Of a stretch of DNA of 64,000 bases, positions 29,046 to 38,430 are shown piece after piece; positions within the stretch are counted from its first letter, which is position 1; each line of letters begins with the position of its first letter. This DNA comes from Herbaspirillum sp. RV1423. Lineage in GTDB: Bacteria > Pseudomonadota > Gammaproteobacteria > Burkholderiales > Burkholderiaceae_D. The notes under the pieces are model-generated. The model had not been told where the DNA came from and did no database searches. It worked only from the letters and a program-made list of their open reading frames with translations. The stretch is taken from assembly GCF_000577615.1 (NCBI RefSeq), contig NZ_CBXX010000027.1, forward strand, positions 1 through 64,000, read 5' to 3'. The translations under genes and the position numbers were made by a program.

Positions 29046-30023
29046 TCACTGCTGCTTGTCGTCGCGCTGCGGCCAGCGTGCCGCGCTGCCGACCGCCGCC
29101 GGCATCGCCTCGCGCATGGTCTCGATGAAATAGCGCAGGCGCGCCGGATAAAAGCGCGCATACGGATAGATGATCGACACCGGCAAGGGCGCCGCTTCCC
29201 ACTCCGGCAGCAGCGGCACCAGACGGCCGCCGGCCATGTGGTCGCGCAGCAGCCAGGCCGAGCCGAGGATCAGGCCGACGCCTTCCACCGCCGCATTGGT
29301 GAGCGCATACAGGCTGTCGGAACTGAGCCGCGGCTGGAACGCGACTTCGGCGACCTCGCCGGTGACGGCATGCCTGAGCGTGACGTCGCGGCGATAGAAC
29401 TGCGGGATCGCCAGCCACGGCATCGCCGCAAGGTCGCGCGGATGCGTCGGCATCGGATAGTCCGCCAGCAGCGCAGGCGCTGCCGCCAGCATGCGCGGCA
29501 CTTCGGCCAGCCGGATCGCCACCACCGACGGATCGCGGACTTCGCCGACCTGGATCGCGCAGTCGATGCCGTGCGCAATGAAGTCGGCAAGACGGTCGTA
29601 CAGCAGCCATTCCACGGTAATGCCGGGATGGCGTCGCATGAATTCGGCCAGCGGCCCGATCAGTTGGCTCTGTCCGAAGGCGTTCGGCACCACCACGCGC
29701 AACGAGCCTTCGGCCTGGACGCCAGCGCCGCGCAGGTCATATTCGAAGGATTCCCAGCCCGCCAGCAGATCGAGCGCGCGCTCATAGCAGCGTTCGCCGT
29801 CTTCGGTCAGTTTCATCGCATGCGTGGAACGCTGCAACAGGCGTAGTCCCAACGAGCGCTCCAGCAACTGCAGGCGGCGGCTGACGGTCGGCTGCGTGGT
29901 GCCGAGCTGCGCAGCCGCCGCCGACAGGCTGCCGGCCTGGACGATGCGCACGAAGGTCTGGATCAGTTCGATCCGGTCCGAGGCCGTGGGCGAAGGAGGA
30001 TTGAAGTTGTCTTGCTTGCTCAT
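29046..30023 (-). CDS. LysR family transcriptional regulator
   Basis: 325 residues from the ATG at 30023 (the open frame extends to 30092 but alignment to the family starts near RIELIQTFVRIVQAGSLSAAAAQL). Winged HTH at about 18-75, then the substrate-binding domain with VEWLLYDRLADFIAHGIDCAIQVG, as in the CrgA/DsdC-like LysR branch. Divergent from the MFS transporter gene, which it probably controls. Confidence 0.88.
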   Translation of the reverse strand: MSKQDNFNPPSPTASDRIELIQTFVRIVQAGSLSAAAAQLGTTQPTVSRRLQLLERSLGLRLLQRSTHAMKLTEDGERCYERALDLLAGWESFEYDLRGAGVQAEGSLRVVVPNAFGQSQLIGPLAEFMRRHPGITVEWLLYDRLADFIAHGIDCAIQVGEVRDPSVVAIRLAEVPRMLAAAPALLADYPMPTHPRDLAAMPWLAIPQFYRRDVTLRHAVTGEVAEVAFQPRLSSDSLYALTNAAVEGVGLILGSAWLLRDHMAGGRLVPLLPEWEAAPLPVSIIYPYARFYPARLRYFIETMREAMPAAVGSAARWPQRDDKQQ

Positions 30024-30036
30024 ACGTAGAGCGTAT
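30022..30036. promoter_or_regulatory. LysR-box-like palindrome at the LysR start codon
   Basis: ATACG-TAGAG-CGTAT, a perfect 5-bp inverted repeat containing a T-N11-A spacing, overlapping the proposed LysR start and 84 bp before the MFS start. It could allow autoregulation. Modest support because the repeat is short. Confidence 0.35.
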
Positions 30037-30119
30037 AACAATTCTGCAAGTTTTGCCACTACCGCAACGCAACATGGCAAGGCAAACTGCATCCCATCAA
30101 CTTACAAGGGGTGTCTATC

Positions 30120-31370
30120 ATGTCTTCCATTCAGAATACGCATATAAAAAATAGTGCTAACAACGATGCGGCCGCTGCGGCGGTTGCATCGAACGACCTG
30201 CCGGCCTCGCTGATGCTGTTGCTGGCGGCGGGAGCCGGCCTGGCGGTGGCTTCGCTGTATTACTCGCAGCCGATGCTGGGCATCCTCGGGGCCGACATTG
30301 GCGCTTCCGACCGCGCCGTCGGCATGGTGCCGATGCTGACCCAGCTCGGCTACGCGCTCGGCATTCTGTTGCTGGCGCCGCTGGGCGACCGCTACGATCG
30401 CCGCCGCATCATCCTGATCAAGGCCGCGGTCCTGACGGGCGCCTTGCTGCTGGCCGGCGCATCGTCCGGCATCGGCCTGCTGCTGGCGGCCAGCCTGGCG
30501 ATCGGCTTGTCGGCGACGCTGGCGCAGGACATCGTTCCCGCGGCCGCCACGCTGGCGTCGGAAGCGCATCGCGGCAAGGCGGTCGGCACCGTGATGACCG
30601 GCCTGCTGCTGGGCATCCTGCTGTCGCGCGTATTGAGCGGCTTCGTCGCCGAGCATTTCGGCTGGCGCACCATGTTCGTCGCCGCCTCGGTCAGCATCGC
30701 CCTGATCGGCGTCGCCGCATGGCGCGGCCTGCCGCGTTTCAAGGCCACCACGCATCTGTCCTACAGCGCGCTGCTGGGCTCCCTCGGCAAGCTGGTGCAG
30801 AAGCATCCGGCGTTGCGTCGCGCCACGCTGGCGCAGGGTTTGTTGTCGGTCGGCTTCAGCGCCTTCTGGTCGACGCTGGCGGTCATGCTGCACGCCGCGC
30901 CTTTCCATCTGGGCAGCGCCGCCGCCGGCGCGTTCGGCCTGGCCGGTGCGGCCGGCGCCTTGGCGGCGCCGCTGGCAGGCCGCATCTCGGACCGCAAGGG
31001 GCCTGAACTGGTGACGCGCCTGGGCATCGGCCTGGCCCTCGTTTCCTTCGCCGCCATGGCGTTCGCGCCCGCCCTCTCGACCGGCGGCCAGTTGTGGCTG
31101 CTGGCGCTCGGCGCGATCGGTTTCGACCTCGGCGTGCAGGCCACGCTGGTGGCGCACCAGACCATCGTCTACAGCATCGAACCCGGCGCTCGCAGCCGCC
31201 TCAATGCGGTATTGTTCGTCGGCATGTTTATCGGCATGGCCGCCGGCGCCGCGCTGGGCAGCCTGCTGCTGGCGCAATGGGGATGGATTGCCGTGGTGGC
31301 GCTTGCAGCAGCGGCGGCGGCCAGTGCGCTGGCGGTGCGCCTGTGGCCGGGCCGTAACCGCGACAGATAA
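30120..31370 (+). CDS. Major facilitator superfamily transporter
   Basis: 416 residues, twelve predicted helices. The start at 30120 has AAGGGG eight bases upstream; a GTG at 30111 overlaps that site. The helix 2-3 loop GDRYDRRRIILI and the second-half counterpart GRISDRKGPELV are the MFS signature loops. Similar in layout to YnfM-type drug/arabinose efflux proteins. The substrate is unknown; divergent LysR control suggests inducible efflux. Confidence 0.88.
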   Translation: MSSIQNTHIKNSANNDAAAAAVASNDLPASLMLLLAAGAGLAVASLYYSQPMLGILGADIGASDRAVGMVPMLTQLGYALGILLLAPLGDRYDRRRIILIKAAVLTGALLLAGASSGIGLLLAASLAIGLSATLAQDIVPAAATLASEAHRGKAVGTVMTGLLLGILLSRVLSGFVAEHFGWRTMFVAASVSIALIGVAAWRGLPRFKATTHLSYSALLGSLGKLVQKHPALRRATLAQGLLSVGFSAFWSTLAVMLHAAPFHLGSAAAGAFGLAGAAGALAAPLAGRISDRKGPELVTRLGIGLALVSFAAMAFAPALSTGGQLWLLALGAIGFDLGVQATLVAHQTIVYSIEPGARSRLNAVLFVGMFIGMAAGAALGSLLLAQWGWIAVVALAAAAAASALAVRLWPGRNRDR

Positions 31371-31399
31371 GCGGTTACTTTCATTGCCGACAAGAAATT

Positions 31400-31428
31400 G
31401 CCGAAGGCCGCCGGTGGCGGCTTTCGGC
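31400..31428 (+). terminator. Intrinsic terminator after the MFS gene
   Basis: A 13-bp stem (one G-U pair) with a 3-nt loop, GCCGAAGGCCGCC with GGCGGCTTTCGGC, followed by TTT. It lies 29 bp after the MFS stop. Confidence 0.7.
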
Positions 31429-31550
31429 TTTGCCTGCGCCATCGATATCGTCTGCGGCACTTGAAGAAAGCGGGGATGTACCTGAAATAAATACGGTCGC
31501 GTTGTAAGATACAAGGCTGCGCCGAATTCAGGCACTCAAATAGGTTCATC

Positions 31551-32198
31551 ATGTCGTCACCAGAAAACATCGAAACAGACGTCGTCATTCCGGAAGAAAA
31601 CCTGGAATTCGTCAGTTCCTGCGCATTGCCGATGCCGTGGGCAACTTTCCAACTGCATGCTTTCGTCGACCACGTTTCCGGCAAGGAACATCTGGCCCTG
31701 GTGCTGGGCGACGTCGGCAACGGCGAGCCGGTGCTGGCGCGCGTGCATTCCGAATGCCTGACCGGCGACGCCCTGTTCAGCCAGCGCTGCGATTGCGGCG
31801 CGCAACTGGAAGCTGCCCTCAAGCGCATCGCCAAGGAAAAGCGCGGCGTGGTGTTTTACCTGCGCCAGGAAGGTCGCGGCATCGGCTTGCTCAACAAGAT
31901 ACGCGCCTACCAATTGCAGGACGGCGGCGCCGATACGGTGGAAGCCAACCTGCAACTGGGCTTCCCGGCCGACATGCGCCGCTACACCATCGTGAAGCCG
32001 ATGCAGGAACATCTCGGCATCGCCGGGCTGCGCCTGATGACCAACAATCCGCGCAAGGTCAGTGCGCTCAAGGAGTGCGGCATCGACGTGCTCGAGCGCG
32101 TGCCGCTGGTGGAAAACCGCAACCCCTTCAACATCCGCTACCTGCGCACCAAGGCCACCAAGATGGGCCATCTGCTGCCGTCGCACGACAACGACTGA
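31551..32198 (+). CDS. ribA: GTP cyclohydrolase II
   Basis: 215 residues. Zinc ligands C69, C80 and C82 in [19 protein letters not shown], and the GTP/catalytic segment [15 protein letters not shown], are as in E. coli RibA. The C-terminal part has the [14 protein letters not shown] nucleotide-binding stretch. It converts GTP to formate, pyrophosphate and the first pyrimidine intermediate of riboflavin synthesis. There is no ribB fusion. A COG0523 GTPase gene follows after 29 bp, probably in the same transcript; RibA needs zinc, so a metal-supply link is plausible. Confidence 0.96.
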   Translation: MSSPENIETDVVIPEENLEFVSSCALPMPWATFQLHAFVDHVSGKEHLALVLGDVGNGEPVLARVHSECLTGDALFSQRCDCGAQLEAALKRIAKEKRGVVFYLRQEGRGIGLLNKIRAYQLQDGGADTVEANLQLGFPADMRRYTIVKPMQEHLGIAGLRLMTNNPRKVSALKECGIDVLERVPLVENRNPFNIRYLRTKATKMGHLLPSHDND

Positions 32199-32227
32199 AT
32201 GATCCGGCCGGCCATCCCATTTTTGCC

Positions 32228-33364
32228 ATGACACAAGACACGCCCGCACTGATCCCGATTTCCCTGCTGACCGGCTTCCTCGGCAGCGGCAAGACCACCT
32301 TGCTCAATTACCTCGTGGCCCAGCCCGCGTTGAAAGACACGCTGGTCATCATCAACGAGTTCGGCGAAATCGGCCTCGACCATCTGCTGGTCGCGCACAG
32401 CCAGGACGATGTCGTGGTCGAGATGAGCAGCGGTTGCCTGTGCTGCACGATACGCGGTGATCTCAAGAAGACGCTCAAGGACATCACCTGGCGTTTTGCC
32501 GAAGGCGGCAAGCGCAAGTTCAATCGCGTCATCATCGAAACCACCGGACTGGCGTCGCCGATTCCGATCCTGCATACCTTGATGACCGACAGCTTCATCG
32601 CCTCCAAATACCGCCTCGACGGCGTCATCACGACGATCGACGCCGTCAACGGCAACCGGACGCTCGACAACCACATCGAAGCCGTGCAGCAGGCGGCGGT
32701 GGCCGACCGGCTGCTGCTGACCAAGAGCGATCTTGCCGATGCCGCCACGCTGCAGGATTTGCGGGCGCGGCTGAAGCAACTCAACCCCGGCGCGGAACAG
32801 ATCCTGTCGCAGCAAGGGCAGGTTGCGCCGCAGAAATTGCTGGACGCCGGCTTGTTCAATGCCGCCGACAAAACGCCCGACGTCGGGCGCTGGCTGAACG
32901 AAGAGTCGTATGCCGAACCGGCGCATGATCATCATGGTCATCATCACGGCCACGATCATGGGCACGGACATGAGCATGATCATGCGCACCGGCACGACGT
33001 CAACCGCCACGACGACCATATCCGCGCGTTCTGCTTCAGCTTCGAGCAGCCGATCGAACCCGATTTGTTCGACGAATGGCTGAGCCTGCTGGTCGGCTTC
33101 AAGGGACAGAACATCCTGCGCATCAAGGGCATCGTCAATCTTGCCGGGCAGGACAAGCCGGTGGTGATCCACGGCGTGCAGCATATCTTCCATCCCACCG
33201 TGACGCTGCCGGCGTGGCCGTCCGACGATCGCCGCACGCGCATCGTGTTCATCACCCGGGATATCGAACGCGCCACCATCGAGCGCTCCTTCGCGGCCTT
33301 CATGCAGGCGCAGGCGATCGAACAGGAACAGCGCGCGCAAGGGAACGACACGGCCGCGTGGTAA
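32228..33364 (+). CDS. COG0523 (CobW/ZNG-type) GTP-dependent metallochaperone
   Basis: 378 residues from the ATG at 32228 (the open frame extends far upstream through ribA but in another frame). GTPase motifs: Walker A GFLGSGKTT (residues 16-24), the zinc-binding CxCC motif C70-L-C-C73 in SSGCLCCTIRGDL, and TKSD for guanine. A His-rich linker of about 30 residues (about 232-265, repeated HxH) precedes the C-terminal CobW domain. COG0523 proteins deliver zinc or other metals to client enzymes. The adjacent upstream gene encodes the zinc enzyme RibA, a possible client. Confidence 0.9.
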   Translation: MTQDTPALIPISLLTGFLGSGKTTLLNYLVAQPALKDTLVIINEFGEIGLDHLLVAHSQDDVVVEMSSGCLCCTIRGDLKKTLKDITWRFAEGGKRKFNRVIIETTGLASPIPILHTLMTDSFIASKYRLDGVITTIDAVNGNRTLDNHIEAVQQAAVADRLLLTKSDLADAATLQDLRARLKQLNPGAEQILSQQGQVAPQKLLDAGLFNAADKTPDVGRWLNEESYAEPAHDHHGHHHGHDHGHGHEHDHAHRHDVNRHDDHIRAFCFSFEQPIEPDLFDEWLSLLVGFKGQNILRIKGIVNLAGQDKPVVIHGVQHIFHPTVTLPAWPSDDRRTRIVFITRDIERATIERSFAAFMQAQAIEQEQRAQGNDTAAW

Positions 33365-33418
33365 AAATGCCGCAGTCGCAGCACGCCGCGACAAGGTAAA
33401 TTTCCTTTCGGATACGAT

Positions 33419-33443
33419 AACGCGCCACATTTTGTGGCGCGTT
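33419..33443 (+). terminator. Terminator hairpin after the COG0523 gene
   Basis: A perfect 11-bp stem (AACGCGCCACA with TGTGGCGCGTT) around a TTT loop, 55 bp after the stop codon. Only short T stretches follow. The rest of the gap to 33646 holds nothing recognisable. Confidence 0.6.
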
Positions 33444-33646
33444 CCGCTTTCAGTCTTGCCCCGTTATGGTGAGACTCCGCGTGCAACGCCGGTTCTCTCC
33501 GTAGGACAAGCTTGCGCAATTCTAGTGAGACGTCGATCGTCGTCTGCGAGGCGGCGGTGCTCCTTTATCCAGCCGAAAAAAAATAATCCGCGACGCACAT
33601 GCGGCCGGAGCTGTGCGTTTATGATGGTCAGGGTTTGGCCACGGAA

Positions 33647-36511
33647 ATGAGTTCCAGCATGTATAAAGCGATCAAACGCATAGGAGCTTCGATCTCGGTG
33701 TCGCTGACGCTGATCATCGGCTTCGGCGTGACCGCGCTGCTATTTCTGGGCACCTGCAAGCTTGAGGACGACGCCTTCAGTCTCGATTTCGAACGGCGCG
33801 TGATGATACGCGTGACCACGCTGCAGCGTGGTCTCGAAGAAGCCGTGCAGGTGTTGACCGTGATCAACCGCCTGTTCGCCACGATCGACAGCCCGACGCG
33901 CGACCAATTCCATACCTTTACCGAACCCCTGCTGGAAAAATATCCGCACGTGCAGGCATTCAGCTTCCAGCGCTTCGTTGCCGGCAGCGAACGCGCCGGC
34001 TTCGAGCGCCACATGCAAGCGACGTATCCGGGGTTCGGCATCTCCACGATGGTTGACGGAAAGATCGTGCCGGCGCCGCCGCGCGAGCGTTACCTCGTGG
34101 TCGATTACCTTGAGCCGATGCAGGGCAACCGTGCCGCGCTCGGCCTCGACCTATCGGGCAACGACGTCGTCATGCGGGCGCTGCAACAAGCCATCGAAAG
34201 CGGCAAGCCGGTCTCGACCGGCGCCTTGCGGCTGGCGCAGGCTTCCACCGACGAGCGCGGCTTGCTGGTGCTGGTGCCGGTATACCGCTACGGCATGCCG
34301 CTGAACACGGTGGCGCAGCGCCGGGCGGCGGTTGTCGGCGACACCACGGCGGTGTTTCATGCGCGCGTCCTGCTGCAAAGGATATTCAATGCCGTCGGTC
34401 CGCTCAGGAGCGAGGATGTCGAGGTCAGCGTCTACATCGGCACCTCCGCCGACACCGCCGACCTGGTCTACCGCAGCGACAACGCCGGCACCGGGACGTT
34501 GCTGCCCTCGTGGCTGGGCTATCGCAAGCCGCTGCATATCCGTCGTACGTTCAACATCGCCGGCCAGCCCTGGCATCTGGAAGCGAAATCGGCGCCGATA
34601 GCGCTGACCGCCAATCACGCGAATTCGCTGTTGATCCTCTGCGCCGGCACCTTGCTGACCTTGCTGGCGGCTGCCTATCTGTACACGCTGTCGATGCGTT
34701 CGCGCCGCATCCAGCGCACGGTCGAAGAGCGCACCGCCGAGCTGCGCCTGACCAACGTCCTGCTGAAGGAAGACATCCACGCGCGCCAGCAGGTCGAGCG
34801 CGCGCTGCAACTGCGCCAGCGCGCCATCGAGGCCAGCGCCAACGCCATCATCATCATGCAGGCGACGGCGCCGGACTATCCGATCGAGTACGTCAATCCC
34901 GCCTTCGAACGCATCACCGGCTATGGCGCCGGCGAGGTTGCGGGGCGCAGTATCCGCGTGCTGCAGAGCAAGGACGGCGACGCCCAGGGATTCGCCGATA
35001 TCTGGAACGCCATGCGCGAGCAGCGCGAAGGCAATGTCGTGCTGCGCAGCCACAACAAGAACGGCGGGGAGATGTGGAACGATTTCTACATCGCGCCGGT
35101 GAAGAGCGACGACGGCCAGGTGACGCATTTCGTCGCGGCGCTGTACGACATCACCTCGATGAAGCGCTACGAAACCGAACTGGAATTCCAGGCCAACCGC
35201 GACGTGCTGACCGGCCTGGTCAACCGCAACATGCTGCGCAAGCTGCTGGAAGAAGCCATCGCCTATGCCGAACGCTACCAGCGCTCGCTGTGGGTGGTGT
35301 TCGTCGACCTCGACCGCTTCAAGTTCGTCAACGATTCGCTCGGCCACAAGGCCGGCGACGTGTTCCTGAAAACCATCGCAGGCAGGTTGCGCGCCGCCGT
35401 GCGCGACACCGACACCATTGCGCGCCTGGGCAGCGACGAGTTCGTCATCGTGATCTCGGAATACACCGGCGTCGGCCTCGACACGCGCCATCTGCAACGC
35501 ATCCAGGAAGCCGTGGCGGCGCCGATGACGATCGAAGGACATACCTTCTTCCCGACCTGCAGCCTGGGCGTGGCGGCCTATCCCGACGACGGCCGCGATG
35601 CCGAGACGCTGGTCAAGCACGCCGACATCGCCATGTACCGGGCCAAGCAAAACGGCCGCGACAACTACCAGTTCTACACGCCCGCGATGAACGCGCAGGC
35701 GCTGGAACGCCTGCGCATCGAAGGCGACCTGCGCAGCGCGCTGGAGCGCAACGAATTCGTGCTGCATTACCAGCCCAAGATCGACCTGCGCAGCGGCGCG
35801 GTGGTCGGCATGGAAGCGCTGATCCGCTGGCAGCATCCGGAACTGGGCATGGTGTCGCCGGTGCGTTTCATCAGCCTGGCCGAAGAGACCGGGCTGATCC
35901 TGCCGATCGGGTCGTGGGTGATCCGCACCGCCTGCGCACAGACCAAGGCGTGGCAGGACGCCGGCTGGAGCAAGTTGCGCGTGTCGGTCAACCTGTCGGT
36001 GCGCCAGTTCGTGCAAAAGGACCTGGTGTCGTCGATCGCGGCGGTGCTGAAACAGACCGGATTGGACGCCGATTGCCTGGAACTTGAACTTACCGAAAGC
36101 CTGGTGATGAACGATGTCGAGCACGCCATCGGCATCCTGAGCGAACTCAAGGAACTCGGCGTGCGCCTGTCGATCGATGACTTCGGCACCGGTTATTCCA
36201 GCCTGGCCTATCTCAAGCGTTTTCCCATCGACGTGCTGAAAATCGACAAGTCGTTCGTGCGCGACATCACCGTCGATGCCGACGATGCCGCCATCACGGT
36301 GTCCATCATTTCGCTGGCCCACAGCCTGAAGCTGCACGTCATTGCGGAGGGCGTCGAAACGCAGGCGCAACTGTCCTATCTGCGCCTGCACGGTTGCGAC
36401 GAGATGCAGGGATACCTGTTCAGCCCGCCGGTGCCGGCCGAGCGCTTCGGAGAATTGCTGCAGGAAAAGAGCGATACCGTCACCAGCACACTGGCGATCA
36501 GCTCGCGCTGA
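33647..36511 (+). CDS. CHASE-PAS-GGDEF-EAL c-di-GMP enzyme
   Basis: 954 residues from the ATG at 33647 (a second ATG at 33659 is equally possible). Helix at about 10-32, a periplasmic CHASE domain (about 60-290, with the FSFQRFVAGSERAGFE segment), a second helix (about 325-345), a short coiled linker, PAS with PAC (about 395-510), GGDEF and EAL. The cyclase motif reads GSDEF (595-599) instead of GGDEF, with RxxD upstream intact, so cyclase activity is uncertain. The EAL part is complete (E723 in [25 protein letters not shown]). Confidence 0.92.
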   Translation: MSSSMYKAIKRIGASISVSLTLIIGFGVTALLFLGTCKLEDDAFSLDFERRVMIRVTTLQRGLEEAVQVLTVINRLFATIDSPTRDQFHTFTEPLLEKYPHVQAFSFQRFVAGSERAGFERHMQATYPGFGISTMVDGKIVPAPPRERYLVVDYLEPMQGNRAALGLDLSGNDVVMRALQQAIESGKPVSTGALRLAQASTDERGLLVLVPVYRYGMPLNTVAQRRAAVVGDTTAVFHARVLLQRIFNAVGPLRSEDVEVSVYIGTSADTADLVYRSDNAGTGTLLPSWLGYRKPLHIRRTFNIAGQPWHLEAKSAPIALTANHANSLLILCAGTLLTLLAAAYLYTLSMRSRRIQRTVEERTAELRLTNVLLKEDIHARQQVERALQLRQRAIEASANAIIIMQATAPDYPIEYVNPAFERITGYGAGEVAGRSIRVLQSKDGDAQGFADIWNAMREQREGNVVLRSHNKNGGEMWNDFYIAPVKSDDGQVTHFVAALYDITSMKRYETELEFQANRDVLTGLVNRNMLRKLLEEAIAYAERYQRSLWVVFVDLDRFKFVNDSLGHKAGDVFLKTIAGRLRAAVRDTDTIARLGSDEFVIVISEYTGVGLDTRHLQRIQEAVAAPMTIEGHTFFPTCSLGVAAYPDDGRDAETLVKHADIAMYRAKQNGRDNYQFYTPAMNAQALERLRIEGDLRSALERNEFVLHYQPKIDLRSGAVVGMEALIRWQHPELGMVSPVRFISLAEETGLILPIGSWVIRTACAQTKAWQDAGWSKLRVSVNLSVRQFVQKDLVSSIAAVLKQTGLDADCLELELTESLVMNDVEHAIGILSELKELGVRLSIDDFGTGYSSLAYLKRFPIDVLKIDKSFVRDITVDADDAAITVSIISLAHSLKLHVIAEGVETQAQLSYLRLHGCDEMQGYLFSPPVPAERFGELLQEKSDTVTSTLAISSR

Positions 36512-36530
36512 CGGCCAGGGCCGCTCCGGT

Positions 36531-37340
36531 TCAGAGTTCGATCACCAGCCGCGCATCGAAGGCGGGATTTTCCCATTCGATATCGTCCAGCGTCGCCGCC
36601 TGTTTCAGGTTGAGCGCATAGCCGCGCGGGTTGGTGACGACGCGGCAACCCGCCGCCACGTAATCGAAACTGTCGTGCACATGGCCGTGTATCCACAGGT
36701 CGGCCTGCGCCAGCAACGGCGTCAGGTCGCTGATGAAGCCAGGATTGAGCGGCGAGCCGGCAAAACGTTCATGGATGGAATGCGGATGCACGCCGTGATG
36801 CGTGACGACCACCGTCTTGCCGTCGAAAGGCCGGGCCAGTTGTTCCTCCAGCCAGGCGCGCGACTGCCGGTGCAGTTGCAAGGCATGCTGCGGCGTGAAG
36901 AGGCCGCCGTCCGGCATGCCGATCACGCGGTGGTCGAACAGGATGTTGCCGGCCTGTTCCATCGCCGCCTGCGGCGTCAGCGCTTCCAGTTCCTTCTGCT
37001 GCAAGGCGTAGTCGGTCCACAGGCAGCAGCCCAGGAAACGCACGCCGCCGACGACGACCGCATTGTTCTCCAGGTGCCGGACATGGTCCTTGCTGGCCCG
37101 GGCGCTGCGGCGTATGTCGTCGACCACCTGCGGATATTGCGCGTGGTAAGCCTCGTGATTGCCGTGCACGTAGAGCACCGGCGCCGGCCAGTCGGCGAAT
37201 GCGTCGATCGCTTCAGCGCCGTGATGGATGTCGCCGGCGATGACCAGCAGGTCGGCATCGGTCGGTTCGATGGCGCGATAGTCGGGGAACCTGGGCGTCA
37301 TGCGCTCCAAGTGCAGGTCGGAGGCGATCTGGATTTTCAT
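36531..37340 (-). CDS. Calcineurin-like metallophosphoesterase
   Basis: 269 residues. All five metal-binding blocks of the family are present: SDLHLE (7-12), AGDIHHG, GNHE, THHGVHP and GHVHDS, which form a dinuclear metal site. Cytosolic, no signal peptide. The substrate (phosphodiester or nucleotide) is not predictable from sequence. One base separates its start from the stop of the AEC transporter gene upstream, so the two are co-transcribed. Confidence 0.9.
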   Translation of the reverse strand: MKIQIASDLHLERMTPRFPDYRAIEPTDADLLVIAGDIHHGAEAIDAFADWPAPVLYVHGNHEAYHAQYPQVVDDIRRSARASKDHVRHLENNAVVVGGVRFLGCCLWTDYALQQKELEALTPQAAMEQAGNILFDHRVIGMPDGGLFTPQHALQLHRQSRAWLEEQLARPFDGKTVVVTHHGVHPHSIHERFAGSPLNPGFISDLTPLLAQADLWIHGHVHDSFDYVAAGCRVVTNPRGYALNLKQAATLDDIEWENPAFDARLVIEL

Positions 37341-37341
37341 G

Positions 37342-38274
37342 TCAGTGGGCGATCCAGGCCAGGATCAGCGTGATCGTGACCAGCGAAGTGGTGGTGGAAA
37401 TCAGGATGGCGCGCGACATCAGCGCCGCTTCGCGCCGGTAGAGTTCGGCCAGCATGAAGGGGCCGGTGCCGATCGGCATGGCCGACAGCAGCAGCGCCGT
37501 GTCCGCCCACAATTTGGGCAGCGGCAGTATCCAGTAGGCGAACACCGCCGTGATGGCGGGATGCAGCAGAAGCTTGAAGCCGACCAGCAAGCCCACCGAG
37601 CCGGATTGCTTGTCCCGTATCGGCTGCGCCAGGAACAGGCCGAGCGACACCAGCGCGCACGGACTGGCGGCCGCGCCCAGCAGCTTGAACAACTGTTGCA
37701 CGCCGGCCGGCAGCGCATGGCCGCTCGCCGCCACCAGGCTGCCGAGCACGGGCGCGATCAGGATGGGATTGCGGATCAGCGAGTTGCCGGTCTTGAGCAG
37801 GCTGCGGCCGATGTGCTTCTCGGCGTGCAGGCAGATTTCCAGCAGCACGATGGCGATCGCAAACAGCAGGCAGGCGGTCATCACCATCGCGATCACGGCC
37901 GGCGGCATGCCCTCGCGTCCGAACGCCAGCAGGCACAGCGGAATGCCGATGAAGCCGACGTTGGCATAGGAAGTGCCGAGGCTGTCGATGATGATGTCGG
38001 CCGCCGCCGCGCCCTGGCGATATTTGATCCAGGCCGTCAGCACGAACACCACGGCGATGCCGACGGCGAACACCGCGATGAAGCGCAGGTTGCTGAAATC
38101 GGCCGGCGTCAGCCGCGCAATCGAGTCGAACAGCAGCGCCGGCAGGCCGAGATAGATGACAAAGCGGTTCAGCTCGCTGGCGGCGTTGACGCTGAGGATA
38201 TTGCGCTTGCGGCAGAGATAGCCGAGGAAGATCAGCGCAAAAATCGGGAAAACGACATTGAAGATGGCGAGCAT
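37342..38274 (-). CDS. AEC family transporter
   Basis: 310 residues with about ten membrane helices in two inverted halves, typical of the auxin efflux carrier (AEC) family (IFALIFLGYLCRKRN at the N-terminus; ALVSLGLFLAQP in the second half). Bacterial AEC members carry malate, malonate or other organic anions; the substrate here is unknown. Pairs with the phosphoesterase gene downstream. Confidence 0.85.
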   Translation of the reverse strand: MLAIFNVVFPIFALIFLGYLCRKRNILSVNAASELNRFVIYLGLPALLFDSIARLTPADFSNLRFIAVFAVGIAVVFVLTAWIKYRQGAAAADIIIDSLGTSYANVGFIGIPLCLLAFGREGMPPAVIAMVMTACLLFAIAIVLLEICLHAEKHIGRSLLKTGNSLIRNPILIAPVLGSLVAASGHALPAGVQQLFKLLGAAASPCALVSLGLFLAQPIRDKQSGSVGLLVGFKLLLHPAITAVFAYWILPLPKLWADTALLLSAMPIGTGPFMLAELYRREAALMSRAILISTTTSLVTITLILAWIAH

Positions 38275-38430
38275 GAAGTGAGCGCAAGGCGGCAGGTGGC
38301 TGGCGGCGTGGATGGACTTGTCCGGACGATTGTAATGCGTTTTCTCCGGGCAAGCTTTTTCACGCTTTTTTCAACTGCAAGTGGCCGGCAACAACCCCGG
38401 CGCCACCGGCCCTGGCGGCGTCGGGCGCCA

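Noticed and set aside
33432..33650. 72-codon open frame before the CHASE protein
   Set aside because: It begins inside the terminator hairpin, has no ribosome site and shows no family features.
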